Positions 1-7,925 of a stretch of 9,438 nt of DNA are shown here, piece by piece. The first letter of the stretch is position 1. Each line of letters starts with the position of its first letter. The translations under genes were made by a program, and so were the position numbers. The DNA comes from JBGSOW01 sp041738875 (lineage in GTDB: Bacteria > Patescibacteriota > Dojkabacteria > CALFHW01): NCBI GenBank assembly GCA_041738875.1, contig JBGSOW010000060.1, forward strand, positions 1-9,438, given 5' to 3'. The notes beneath the pieces are model-generated. The model saw nothing but the letters and a program-made list of their open reading frames with translations, did no database searches and had not been told where the DNA came from.

Positions 1-20
1 TAAATAAATCGTAAATAAAA

Positions 21-395
21 ATGAAAAGATTTAGCGAAAAGTACATCATCACAAAAGAAATGGATTGGGAAGTTCTTGGAGGAGGAGTATCCAGAAAATT
101 TTTAGGATACGATAACCAAATTATGATGGTAAAAGTAAAATTTGAAACAGGCGCTTTAGGTGCTCCACATCAACATTTTCATACACAAGCTACTTATTGT
201 GTTTCAGGTAAATTTGAATTTGAAATTAATGGAGAGAAGAAAATTGTAGCAGCTGGAGATGGCGTGTACATTGAACCTAATTTGTTACATAGTGCAATTT
301 GCCTAGAAGAAGGTATTTTAATAGACACCTTTAGCCCGGTGAGAGAAGATTTTTTAAGTGGAGCTGCGGTATCTTATTTTGGAGATAAATCATAA
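21..395 (+). CDS. kdgF: KdgF-like cupin, unsaturated uronate ring-opening protein
   Basis: A 124-residue single-domain cupin with no signal peptide, so probably cytoplasmic. KdgF proteins speed conversion of 4,5-unsaturated monouronates, the end products of alginate and pectin lyases, to the linear keto form (DEH or DKI). The metal-site pattern is visible as H50, H52 and H54 with Q56 in the first cupin motif, and H90 in the second (PNLLH). The run D102-T-F104-S-P-V-R108 matches the Asp/Phe/Arg set reported as functionally important in characterised KdgF proteins. Length is normal for the family. The start at 21 follows an A-rich stretch, and the 20 nt before it hold nothing recognisable. Its position upstream of an alginate transporter and lyase fits the role. 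It is separated from susC by 540 nt with its own promoter signals, so it probably ends a different transcript. A generic cupin is the alternative. Confidence 0.85.
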   Translation: MKRFSEKYIITKEMDWEVLGGGVSRKFLGYDNQIMMVKVKFETGALGAPHQHFHTQATYCVSGKFEFEINGEKKIVAAGDGVYIEPNLLHSAICLEEGILIDTFSPVREDFLSGAAVSYFGDKS

Positions 396-472
396 CGATA
401 ATTCGTTAGGTTATTTAAATACTTTAAAAGAACTTTTAGTGACTTATAACCAGTTTTAATCAATAGAATTCC

Positions 473-697
473 TCGACGATCTTCGTCAAGTGTAGCGCAC
501 ATATAATATTTTGCAAATAACCAAGACTGTTAGCACCAAGAATCAAGACAAAATGTAGAGGTATCTCTTGGTTCTTGCAGCGTAGCGGTCTTATTTCTGA
601 TACCTCGATGGCTCTGCCACTAGGTAGTTCATTATCGTATAATACATCATAAATGGCGCTATTAAATAATAATTATGTTATGCCAAGTTAACGCCAT
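473..697. other. Hairpin-forming segment of repeat copy A
   Basis: Three inverted repeats recur at equivalent places in copy B. (1) 473-479 pairs with 483-489 around a TCT loop, with one C/A mismatch. (2) 537-548 (CAAGAATCAAGA) pairs with 566-577 over 12 bp, including one T-G wobble. (3) 653-661 pairs with 689-697 with one mismatch. None is followed by a T-tract on the + strand, so they do not look like intrinsic terminators. Whether they act as RNA (for example a 3' UTR of the cupin transcript) or as DNA is unknown. Confidence 0.5.
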
Positions 698-829
698 AAT
701 TGACCATAGTATGTTATAGTTTTGCTATTGTGTTGTCAATTTAGACTTTAGATACCCTCAAAAATCACAATTATTTAATTTACAACACTAAAAATTGCAA
801 ATAAATTTTTTTTTAACAATTTAATAATA

Positions 830-837
830 TATATTTG
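830..837 (+). promoter_or_regulatory. Putative Bacteroidota -7 element of the susC operon
   Basis: TATATTTG matches the TAnnTTTG -7 consensus of the Bacteroidota primary sigma factor. It lies 98 nt before the susC ATG and is conserved in copy B at 9273-9280. A -33 TTG at the usual spacing is not evident; the nearest, at 795-797, is too far. The last four bases (834-837) lie inside the 40-bp operator palindrome, so a bound repressor would cover the promoter. Confidence 0.6.
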
Positions 838-873
838 GTTATCCAAATTGGTTTACCAGTTTGGATAACCAAA
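834..873. promoter_or_regulatory. 40-bp operator palindrome, copy A (triple TTGG-N4-CCAA)
   Basis: Nineteen-bp arms (834-852 and 855-873) flank a TT centre, with one mismatched pair (T848/G859). The site can also be read as three units spaced 13 bp apart: TTGGTTATCCAA (835-846), TTGGTTTACCAG (848-859) and TTGGATAACCAA (861-872). The central unit resembles the ATTGGTATACCAAT-like motif that I recall for UxuR/ExuR hexuronate regulators (GntR family, FadR subfamily). No T-tract follows on either strand, so this is an operator rather than a terminator. The identity of the regulator is inference. Confidence 0.75.
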
Positions 874-935
874 AATAATTGATAACAACTAACTTTTAAC
901 TTAAAAAATAACAATTTTTAATTAATAATCTTAAA

Positions 936-3900
936 ATGAATTTTAAAGCAAAACTATTTTTGATTGCAATGTTGGTAGTCAACATTCAATTATTTGCCCA
1001 GGATTCCTACAGTATTTCAGGTACTGTAGTCGATGAAAACAATCTTCCAATACCAGGTGTAAACGTACTGGTTTTAAAAACTACAAGTGGAACACAAACA
1101 GATTTTGATGGCAGGTATACCCTTAAGGTAGCTGACAATGATGTTTTGCAGTTTTCCTATATTGGTTTTATTACCAAAACTGTTATTATAAGTGGACAAA
1201 GTAAAATTGATATTGTTTTAACACCTGATGTTGATCAACTAGACGAAGTCGTTGTGATTGGTTACGGTGATCAAAAACAAAAAAATCTTACAAATGCAGT
1301 ATCTAAAGTTGGAAGTGATGTTATAGAAAAGTCAATTACACCAAGAATTGATGATGCACTTAGAGGGCGAATCGCAGGTGTAAATATTACTACCGCAAAT
1401 ACAGAGGTTGGTGGTGATACTCGTATAATAATTCGTGGAACAGGTTCAATAAGTGGTACATCCGCACCATTAATAGTTGTTGATGGTGTTCCTCTTGGTA
1501 CAGATGCAGATTTGCTAAGTAGTATAGATCCAAACAATATAGAGTCAATAGAAGTACTTAAAGATGCTTCTTCAACTGCTATTTATGGTTCAAGAGGTGC
1601 AAATGGGGTAATTATTGTAAGTCTAAAATCAGGTGTAGCTGGTGATACTAAGTTTAGTTATAATACTTATACAGGATACAGATTTGCTAAGAAAAATGAT
1701 AATTTTAATCCATCTATTAGTGAAGAAGAAGATAGAATAGATAATATATTTAGAAATATTGATTTATCTGGAGCTACTGCAGCACAAATAACAGACTTCA
1801 ATAGTGATTATTTAACAGCTAAATCCGAATTAACAGCTGCAAAATTTATTGCATCTGCAAATGGTGGAGAAACTGACTGGCAAGACGAAGTTTTTAACGG
1901 TGGTTATGTATCAAACCATTCATTCTCAGCACGAGGAGGTACAGAATTAACTAGTTTTGATGCTTCTTTATCTTATGTAAAAGATGAAGGTATTTTCCTT
2001 AATGACCAGTTCGAACGTTACAATGCAAGAATTAAGGTTGATTCTAGAACAAAAAATAAAAAAATAAAATACGGAGCAACCACTAACGTAAGGTTTGTAG
2101 ACCAAGATAGATTACCAGTTTCTTTTATAGATCCTATCCGTCAATCTCCTTGGTTACCATCATATTTGAGCGAAGAAACATTAGCATACATAAATCCGTT
2201 CCCTAATGCAGATGCAAATGGGTTAAATGCTGATGATACTGTAATAAACGGTACAAACATTGATGTAAGAAGTTTAGTGCCTGGCAGTATTGCTTTAGAA
2301 GGTGCGTTCAATGGTTATTTTCAAGCAGATGGTAATGGTGGTATTATAGTAGATGCGAATGGTGTGCCTGTTCCTCATCCAACCTATCAAGGATTAAATA
2401 TAAGTTCAACACTTAATAATGGTCCAAGATCTTTTCTCGATTTAAGATCACAAACTAAAAGACAATTCACAGGTTTTGGTTCTTCATATATAGAATTTGA
2501 TTTGGCTGAAGGTTTAAAATTTAGACAATCATTGTCGGGGAATTATACAACCACTAGAAACAGTCTATTTATAAGTGCTTTTTCAGATGAGGATCAGATT
2601 ATTGAATCTAGAAGAGCAGAAAATTTTACGACTAGAGAACAATTAAATATTGAGTCTTTACTAACTTACAGGAACAGTTTTGGTAAGCATAGTTTAAATT
2701 CCTTAGCAGGTTTTACTTTTGATAATTTTAATTATTCTTTAATTAGTTTAGATGTACAAGGAGTTTTTGCAGATGATTTTACTTCAAATATATCTTTAGC
2801 AGATGCATCTAATTCCCCAGAAGCATTTACGTTTCTAGGACAAGAAAAAATTGTATCATATTTTGGTAGAATTATCTATGATTATGACGATAAATATTTA
2901 TTTACATTTTCTGCTAGAACAGATGGCAGCTCACGATTTGGTGTAGAAAATAGATTTGGTTTCTTTCCTACAGCTTCTGCAGGTTGGAATATTTCTGAAG
3001 AGAATTTTTTGCAAGAAAGTGATATTATATCTAACTTAAAAATTAGAGCAAGTTATGGTATCTCTGGTAGTAATGATATAGACAGTAACATTTTTAATTC
3101 TTTATATAGATCTCAAGCATTAGCAAGTACAGTAACTTATGCCGGAAATATAGGAAGAAAAGTTACTAATCTAGGAGATCCTTCTTTAGGTTGGGAGCAA
3201 TTAGTTGAAAGTAACTTTGGGATAGACTTTGGTTTCTTTAATAATAAATTTAGTGGTTCAGTGGATTATTACAACCGAACAAGTGAAGACTTAATTTTAG
3301 ATTTACAAGTACCTTCTGTACTTGGTTCTAATAATCAATTGCAAAACATAGGCCAAGTTAAAAACTCTGGAATGGAATTTCAATTAAATTCAAGATTAAT
3401 AAGTAGGCCAAAAGTATCCTGGACAGTTTCAGGACAATTATCAGCCAATAGAAATGAAGTATTAGATTTGGGTGGAGCACAAACTATAGTTACATCACTT
3501 TCAGATGCGAACAGACCGGCACAATGGATCACAGAAGTTGGCGGACCAATATCTGCTTTTTATGGTTATGTTCAAGATACAAGCAAAGAAATACCAGCTT
3601 ATGAGTTTACAGCTGCTGGCAATGGAATTTTTGATAGATATGATTTGGAATCTCAGTTTGTATTTGTTGTGGACATTAATGGTGATGGTATTATTGATGA
3701 AGACGACAGAACAGTATTGGGTAGTCCATATCCTGACTTTGAATGGGGTTTAGCAAGTAATTTTGATTACCATAATGTCGATTTTAGTTTTGCTTTAAAT
3801 GGTTCTCATGGAGCAGAACGTAGAGTAGGTGATATAGGAACAATTAGAAACTCTGATTTTTCACCAGGTTTAATTAATGGTGGTTTTACAGATTCAAATC

Positions 3901-4205
3901 TTACAGCTGCTAGAAACTTAACATCAGCCCACGTGCAAGATGCATCGTTTGTTGCTTTGAGAAATATTAGTTTGGGGTACACTTTTCCTAAACCTGTAAT
4001 AGATAAATTGGGGATAAATAGACTTAGAATTTATTTTACGGGAGAGCATTTATTATACTTTTTTGCAGAAGATTATGAGGGGTTTAATCCAGAATCTGCT
4101 GGAACTTCTAGTGATGGAGCAAATACCCCAATCACTTTTGGCTATCAAAGGGGCGATGGGCCTATATCAAGAACAATGTCAATTGGTTTAAATTTAGATT
4201 TTTAA
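936..4205 (+). CDS. SusC-like TonB-dependent outer-membrane transporter
   Basis: A 1089-residue SusC/RagA-family protein that, with SusD, imports oligosaccharides across the outer membrane using TonB energy. A signal peptide occupies residues 1-22 (cleavage after LFAQ). A carboxypeptidase-regulatory-like beta domain follows (about 26-97; SGTVVDENNLPIPGVNV, then DFDGRYTL). A TonB-box-like LDEVVVIGYG is at 102-111. The plug runs about 118-232, with DDALRGRIAGV, VVDGVPLG, SIEVLKDASSTAIYGSRGANGVI. The rest is a 22-stranded barrel by family. D913 starts a calcium-site-like DINGDGIIDEDD run typical of SusC barrels. The protein ends in Phe (NLDF), as expected for barrel insertion. It is the first gene of the operon, 12 nt before susD. 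Alginate-oligosaccharide specificity is inferred from the PL7 lyase and KdgF neighbours. Confidence 0.96.
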   Translation: MNFKAKLFLIAMLVVNIQLFAQDSYSISGTVVDENNLPIPGVNVLVLKTTSGTQTDFDGRYTLKVADNDVLQFSYIGFITKTVIISGQSKIDIVLTPDVDQLDEVVVIGYGDQKQKNLTNAVSKVGSDVIEKSITPRIDDALRGRIAGVNITTANTEVGGDTRIIIRGTGSISGTSAPLIVVDGVPLGTDADLLSSIDPNNIESIEVLKDASSTAIYGSRGANGVIIVSLKSGVAGDTKFSYNTYTGYRFAKKNDNFNPSISEEEDRIDNIFRNIDLSGATAAQITDFNSDYLTAKSELTAAKFIASANGGETDWQDEVFNGGYVSNHSFSARGGTELTSFDASLSYVKDEGIFLNDQFERYNARIKVDSRTKNKKIKYGATTNVRFVDQDRLPVSFIDPIRQSPWLPSYLSEETLAYINPFPNADANGLNADDTVINGTNIDVRSLVPGSIALEGAFNGYFQADGNGGIIVDANGVPVPHPTYQGLNISSTLNNGPRSFLDLRSQTKRQFTGFGSSYIEFDLAEGLKFRQSLSGNYTTTRNSLFISAFSDEDQIIESRRAENFTTREQLNIESLLTYRNSFGKHSLNSLAGFTFDNFNYSLISLDVQGVFADDFTSNISLADASNSPEAFTFLGQEKIVSYFGRIIYDYDDKYLFTFSARTDGSSRFGVENRFGFFPTASAGWNISEENFLQESDIISNLKIRASYGISGSNDIDSNIFNSLYRSQALASTVTYAGNIGRKVTNLGDPSLGWEQLVESNFGIDFGFFNNKFSGSVDYYNRTSEDLILDLQVPSVLGSNNQLQNIGQVKNSGMEFQLNSRLISRPKVSWTVSGQLSANRNEVLDLGGAQTIVTSLSDANRPAQWITEVGGPISAFYGYVQDTSKEIPAYEFTAAGNGIFDRYDLESQFVFVVDINGDGIIDEDDRTVLGSPYPDFEWGLASNFDYHNVDFSFALNGSHGAERRVGDIGTIRNSDFSPGLINGGFTDSNLTAARNLTSAHVQDASFVALRNISLGYTFPKPVIDKLGINRLRIYFTGEHLLYFFAEDYEGFNPESAGTSSDGANTPITFGYQRGDGPISRTMSIGLNLDF

Positions 4206-4217
4206 AAAATAAATACA

Positions 4218-5645
4218 ATGAAAAAATATATAGTTTTAATGGGGATTATAACAATGAGTTTTTACTCTTGTTCAGAAGATACACTCGAGCTAAATAGTCC
4301 AAATGACGTAACTGTAGATAATTTATTAACAACCACAACAGGTTTTGAGCAACTTTTAAATGGTGCTTACGATGCATACCAAAAGATCCCAACAAATGAA
4401 TATTTGTTAACTGAGATTAGGTCTGACAATGCAACTGTTGGCGCACAATTTGGCAGTCTTGTGACCTATGATAATTTTAATATTATTGATAATGATGTAG
4501 AAGTTTTTAATTATTGGTCTAACAATTATAAGGTAGTATATCAAACCAATTTAGTCTTAGATAATCAAGAGGCTTTCCTTACGTTTCCAGGAGCAAACCC
4601 AAAAGTTTTAGGTGAAGCTTACTTCTTAAGAGCTTTGGCTCATTTTAATTTAGTAAGAGTTTTTAGAGATGTACCTTATATAAACCAAGTAATAACAGTT
4701 GATAATTTTGAAAATTTTCCACAGTTAAACGAAGAGGAAACTTATGCTAAGATTAATGCAGATTTTGAAACCGCAATAAGTTTCTTAGAAGGTACAGAAA
4801 TCTCTAATACTAGAGCTAATGAAGGAACGGCAACGATTTTTCTAGCAAAATCTATTTTAAGCCAACCAAACCCAGATTATGTTAAAGTACAATCATTACT
4901 GTTACCTTTAATAGAAGATTCAAATAAATTTGGATTTAGATTAACGGATCGTTATGATGATATTTTTGCTAGAGGCGATAATGGCGATGAAAATAATGAA
5001 GAAATTATTTTTAAAGTTGTTTACACACAGTCAAGCGGAAATCCTGTAACAAGCGATAGTGAAACAACTGATCAGGTGCAATCCGAAGGTGAACGATGGA
5101 GTTTTGATATGACCGAGAATGGTCAGTCTAATGGTGCTAATTTAGCTACTGCAAATTTAGAAACCTTAATGACTTCTTCACTACAACCTGTCAGATTTTC
5201 AACGACTATTGTAGAAAATACATTTCTAGAAGATCGCACATTTAATAATAAATGGATACCTGATAATGGAGAAGGTTCAGGTAATGATTGGATAGTATTA
5301 AGGTATGCAGATGTATTATTACTTTATTGTGAGGCAGTCATAGGGGATACTCAAAGTACTAGTAATGAAAATGCAATTATCGCTTACAATAAAGTTAGAG
5401 GAAGAGCAGGATTAGATGTTTTGAATCCTGGAACAGATTCTCTCTCTCGTGACGCTTTACTTGCAGAGAGAAGAATGGAATTTGTATTTGAAAACCAAAG
5501 ATTTTATGATTTAGTGAGGTTTGGAGTGGCTATTGATGTTCTTCAAGCACATTCAAATGAAGTAGGTTTATTTTTTAGTCCGAGTGATATTTATTTAAAC
5601 ACTCCGCAGCGAGAAGTAGATAATTCTAACGGTTTTTATAATTAG
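4218..5645 (+). CDS. SusD/RagB-like surface glycan-binding lipoprotein
   Basis: A 475-residue SusD-family lipoprotein that caps the SusC barrel and binds the incoming oligosaccharide. The signal peptide ends in a lipobox with Cys18 (SFYSC). The following S-E-D fits the acidic signal for surface export of Bacteroidota lipoproteins. The N-terminal SusD-like region covers about 20-210 and includes the helical EAYFLRALAHFNLVR at 133-147. The RagB/SusD C-terminal region has LRYADVLLLYCEA (361-373), NKVRGRAGL (391-399), a block starting ERRMEFVFENQRFYDLVRFG (417-436), and a terminal PQREVDN. Length is within the usual family range, on the short side. It lies 12 nt after susC, so the two are almost certainly co-transcribed. 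Ligand assignment to alginate comes from context only. Confidence 0.95.
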   Translation: MKKYIVLMGIITMSFYSCSEDTLELNSPNDVTVDNLLTTTTGFEQLLNGAYDAYQKIPTNEYLLTEIRSDNATVGAQFGSLVTYDNFNIIDNDVEVFNYWSNNYKVVYQTNLVLDNQEAFLTFPGANPKVLGEAYFLRALAHFNLVRVFRDVPYINQVITVDNFENFPQLNEEETYAKINADFETAISFLEGTEISNTRANEGTATIFLAKSILSQPNPDYVKVQSLLLPLIEDSNKFGFRLTDRYDDIFARGDNGDENNEEIIFKVVYTQSSGNPVTSDSETTDQVQSEGERWSFDMTENGQSNGANLATANLETLMTSSLQPVRFSTTIVENTFLEDRTFNNKWIPDNGEGSGNDWIVLRYADVLLLYCEAVIGDTQSTSNENAIIAYNKVRGRAGLDVLNPGTDSLSRDALLAERRMEFVFENQRFYDLVRFGVAIDVLQAHSNEVGLFFSPSDIYLNTPQREVDNSNGFYN

Positions 5646-5667
5646 TTAATTTAAAATAATAGTCAAA

Positions 5668-6594
5668 ATGAAATACATGAAAAATAAAATAAAACTGTCA
5701 TTTGTGCTTTTTTTAGGTATATTTCTAGGGGCTTGTGTTCAGGAAAACTTAGATCCAGATAACTATCCAGGTGTTGGTGGTATTGAAGATTTAACCCCAC
5801 CACGAGCATTATTTACATTCCAACAGAACATAACAGATTTCACTGTTTTTCAATTAATAAATGAATCTATAAGTGCTACAGGGCAAATATGGTCTATACC
5901 TCCTGACGCTGTTTTGGTAGGTGAATCTGCATTGTTAACTGATCAAAATATAGTAGTTAAGTTTTCAGGAGAAGGTGAGTTTTCTGTAGGATTAATTGCC
6001 ACTGATAAACGACCAACTTCTTCAGAAGAATTGGTTAAAGTTATTGATGTACGTGAGCCTTTAGAACCAATTATTCCAACACCAGTTATACTAAGTGCAG
6101 GTTTCGAGGATGAAAATGGTGAAGATGGTAGAAATTTTTGGGGTAGAAATAGTTCAGCAAATACCAATAATAAAAGAATTTCTGGTTTAAATGTTTTTGG
6201 TAGAAGTACAGGTAGTAGAGCGAGAACAGAAACATACTCTGCAAAATTTGAAGATGGTGGAAGTCTAAGACAAGCCTATCAAGAAATAGCAGTAACACCA
6301 AATGTAAACTATAGACTTATTGCTTGGATATTGATAGGCGATAACACCACAGGTTTACCCTTAACTGCGGGCGATGAATTTAGATTAGCGGTATTAAATC
6401 AAACTTTCGACACCTATGATTTAGCAACTTTTGAATCTGCTATACTAGCGTCAGCTACTGCTGATCCAGGCGCCGAATATGCTAGAGTTTCAGTGGTCTT
6501 TAATTCTGGAAACTTAGAAACAGTAGCTATTTATATGGATTCAAAAGGTGTAGTTGAAGTTCAAGTAGATGACATTTCTATAGAAGTATTATAA
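5668..6594 (+). CDS. PKD-like lipoprotein with C-terminal CBM-like domain (probable surface glycan-binding protein)
   Basis: A 308-residue lipoprotein with the lipobox LGAC at Cys23, followed by V-Q-E. Residues about 45-130 read as a degenerate PKD/immunoglobulin-like beta domain (ALFTFQQN, a central W75, EFSVGLIATD). A short Pro-rich hinge (131-140) leads to a beta-sandwich-like C-terminal domain (about 142-308). That domain contains SAKFEDGGSLRQAYQEI, VNYRLIAWI and a final VQVDDISIEVL, as in galactose-binding-fold or CBM4/9-like modules. There is no catalytic motif. It sits 22 nt after susD, in the SusE/SusF or SGBP slot, so surface glycan binding is the likely role. M4 (5677) is an alternative start giving a more typical signal peptide. 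Family and ligand are inferred. Confidence 0.8.
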   Translation: MKYMKNKIKLSFVLFLGIFLGACVQENLDPDNYPGVGGIEDLTPPRALFTFQQNITDFTVFQLINESISATGQIWSIPPDAVLVGESALLTDQNIVVKFSGEGEFSVGLIATDKRPTSSEELVKVIDVREPLEPIIPTPVILSAGFEDENGEDGRNFWGRNSSANTNNKRISGLNVFGRSTGSRARTETYSAKFEDGGSLRQAYQEIAVTPNVNYRLIAWILIGDNTTGLPLTAGDEFRLAVLNQTFDTYDLATFESAILASATADPGAEYARVSVVFNSGNLETVAIYMDSKGVVEVQVDDISIEVL

Positions 6595-6603
6595 ATTATT
6601 TAA

Positions 6604-7833
6604 ATGTATTTTAATATGAAAAAAATAAAATTTAAAAATCAGACTTTAATTGCATTAAGCGTCATTTTTTTTAGTGTGCTAATCTCTTGTGAAGAAAGTA
6701 GATTTAACGATTTTAATGAAAATTATGTTGAATCTTTAACAGTTCCTGTAGCTAGTTTTGATTACGTAATTAATGCTAAAACGGTTATGTTTACTAATAA
6801 CTCAATAAATGCAGATCAGTATAGCTGGAACTTTGATAATAGTGCCGCTATAGAATCTACTGAGGCCAGTCCAATTTACGATTTTAGTAATAGTGTAGAA
6901 TCAACTCCTATTACTTTAAGTGCTAGAAATAGTGGGTCCAACCTTACTAACAGAGCTACGATAGAAATAGTTTTTCTAAAGTCAGACTTTATCGTGACAG
7001 GCTTAAACGAAAGAACAGTTAGTTTTGAAAATTCTTCTTTATCAGCCGTAAGTTATCTTTGGGATTTTGGTGATAATGTTGGTACTTCAACTGATGAAAA
7101 TCCAAGTTACGAGTATCCAAATTTTGGAACCTACACAGTTACATTAACTGTTACAGATAGATTTGGTAATGAAGAAACTACAACAAATACTGAAGTAGTC
7201 GTTGCACAGCCGGGTGCAGGTACTTTTGAAGCTCAAATACTGGCAGGGGATTTTGTTAGAGCAACATGGGGTGACATACAAAATCCGTGGACAATTAATC
7301 CAGACAATAGCAGTGATTTCGATTTTTGGGATAATGCTGCTTTAGAAGCTGTGGTTCAAGCATTAGATGGTGGTTCAGATAAAGGTTCAACCTCAGGAAC
7401 TTCAAACCTTACAGACGATTCCTTAAAGTTTGATAGAGCAAGTAAAAGAGCTTATCAACCTATAAAAATAGAAAGAGATGTAGATTATACCATTAGTGCT
7501 TATATTAAAAACAAGAGTGCTAATTCAGGTGATTTAGTAGGTACAATTTATATTTTACCATACATTCCAGAAGATGAAACTATTATTTTGACCAATAACC
7601 TTGTAGCGCAACAAATTTTTGCATCAGAAACAGGGGCATGGGATCAAGCTATATTTGAATTTACAACAAAATCTGTTTTCTCTTTTGATCAAGATGCAGT
7701 AGATAATCAAGAAGATGATATTTTGACAAGTGTAAATGAGGAGTGGGTAATATTTTATTTTGTTCCTGATTTAACCACAGCAGAAGAAATTAATTTAGAC
7801 GATGTGTCGATTAAAACAAAAGGATTTGATTAA
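6604..7833 (+). CDS. Tandem-PKD lipoprotein with C-terminal CBM-like domain (probable surface glycan-binding protein)
   Basis: A 409-residue lipoprotein with lipobox LISC at Cys29, followed by E-E-S. Two PKD domains follow: a divergent one (about 47-122, with YSWNFDN at 73-79) and a canonical one (about 126-200, with YLWDFGDN at 151-158, then ENPSYEYPNFGTYTVTLTVTD). The C-terminal region (about 205-409) is beta-rich. It contains SLKFDRASKRAYQPI, VDYTISAYIKN and INLDDVSIK, echoing the C-terminal domain of the gene before it. No enzyme motif is seen. The PKD domains probably act as spacers lifting a glycan-binding module from the membrane. It starts 9 nt after the preceding gene. M5 (6616) would give the more usual MKKIKFKNQ start, and the sequence does not decide between them. 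A role in alginate binding is inferred from context. Confidence 0.82.
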   Translation: MYFNMKKIKFKNQTLIALSVIFFSVLISCEESRFNDFNENYVESLTVPVASFDYVINAKTVMFTNNSINADQYSWNFDNSAAIESTEASPIYDFSNSVESTPITLSARNSGSNLTNRATIEIVFLKSDFIVTGLNERTVSFENSSLSAVSYLWDFGDNVGTSTDENPSYEYPNFGTYTVTLTVTDRFGNEETTTNTEVVVAQPGAGTFEAQILAGDFVRATWGDIQNPWTINPDNSSDFDFWDNAALEAVVQALDGGSDKGSTSGTSNLTDDSLKFDRASKRAYQPIKIERDVDYTISAYIKNKSANSGDLVGTIYILPYIPEDETIILTNNLVAQQIFASETGAWDQAIFEFTTKSVFSFDQDAVDNQEDDILTSVNEEWVIFYFVPDLTTAEEINLDDVSIKTKGFD

Positions 7834-7925
7834 TCAACTTCATTGAACATAAAGTTAAATGCTTATAAATTATTATTAATTAAATAATTAAAATCATTAT
7901 TTAATAATTAAAACTTAAAATAGAG
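7834..7925. other. AT-rich gap before the lyase, with AT-only inverted repeat
   Basis: This 92-nt gap is the largest inside the operon. It holds an exact 10-bp inverted repeat, ATTAAATAAT (7879-7888) and ATTATTTAAT (7896-7905), with a 7-nt spacer. The stem is purely A/T in nearly pure A/T sequence, so it could be chance. I see no convincing TAnnTTTG element or terminator. The lyase is therefore most simply co-transcribed from the susC promoter, though a separate transcript or processing point cannot be excluded. Confidence 0.35.

Larger units (their letters stand above)
442..873. repeat. Long direct repeat, copy A (intergenic, upstream of susC)
   Basis: This stretch aligns with 8886-9316 in direct orientation, with an offset of 8443-8444 and only about one single-base indel. 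I count roughly 45 differences over about 430 positions, or about 90% identity. The start is identical for 33 nt (446-478). A second block, 745-797, has only two differences. Copy A begins 46 nt after the cupin stop and ends at the operator. Sequence beyond 873 is only loosely similar between copies. I see no credible coding frame, transposase remnant or clear terminal inverted repeats. It accounts for most of the gene-free 396-935 stretch. Weaker similarity may extend back to about 419. Confidence 0.93.

Noticed and set aside
442..740. Insertion sequence or MITE
   Set aside because: No transposase remnant, no clear terminal inverted repeats or target duplication, and the similarity runs on through the promoter and operator, which fits segmental duplication better.
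834..873. Reading the 40-bp palindrome as an intrinsic terminator of the cupin transcript
   Set aside because: No T-tract follows on either strand, the stem is AT-rich with a 2-nt centre, and it overlaps a conserved -7 element directly before susC.
1271..1537. Minus-strand open frame inside susC
   Set aside because: It lies wholly within the conserved SusC plug region, has no recognisable domain and no start context; it is a shadow of the real frame.
3505..3753. Second plus-strand frame inside susC
   Set aside because: It overlaps the intact SusC frame, which carries the DINGDG motif here; the composition of the alternative peptide is not protein-like.
5943..6301. Minus-strand open frames inside the first PKD lipoprotein gene
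   Set aside because: They are antisense to a well-supported gene, low-complexity and without motifs.
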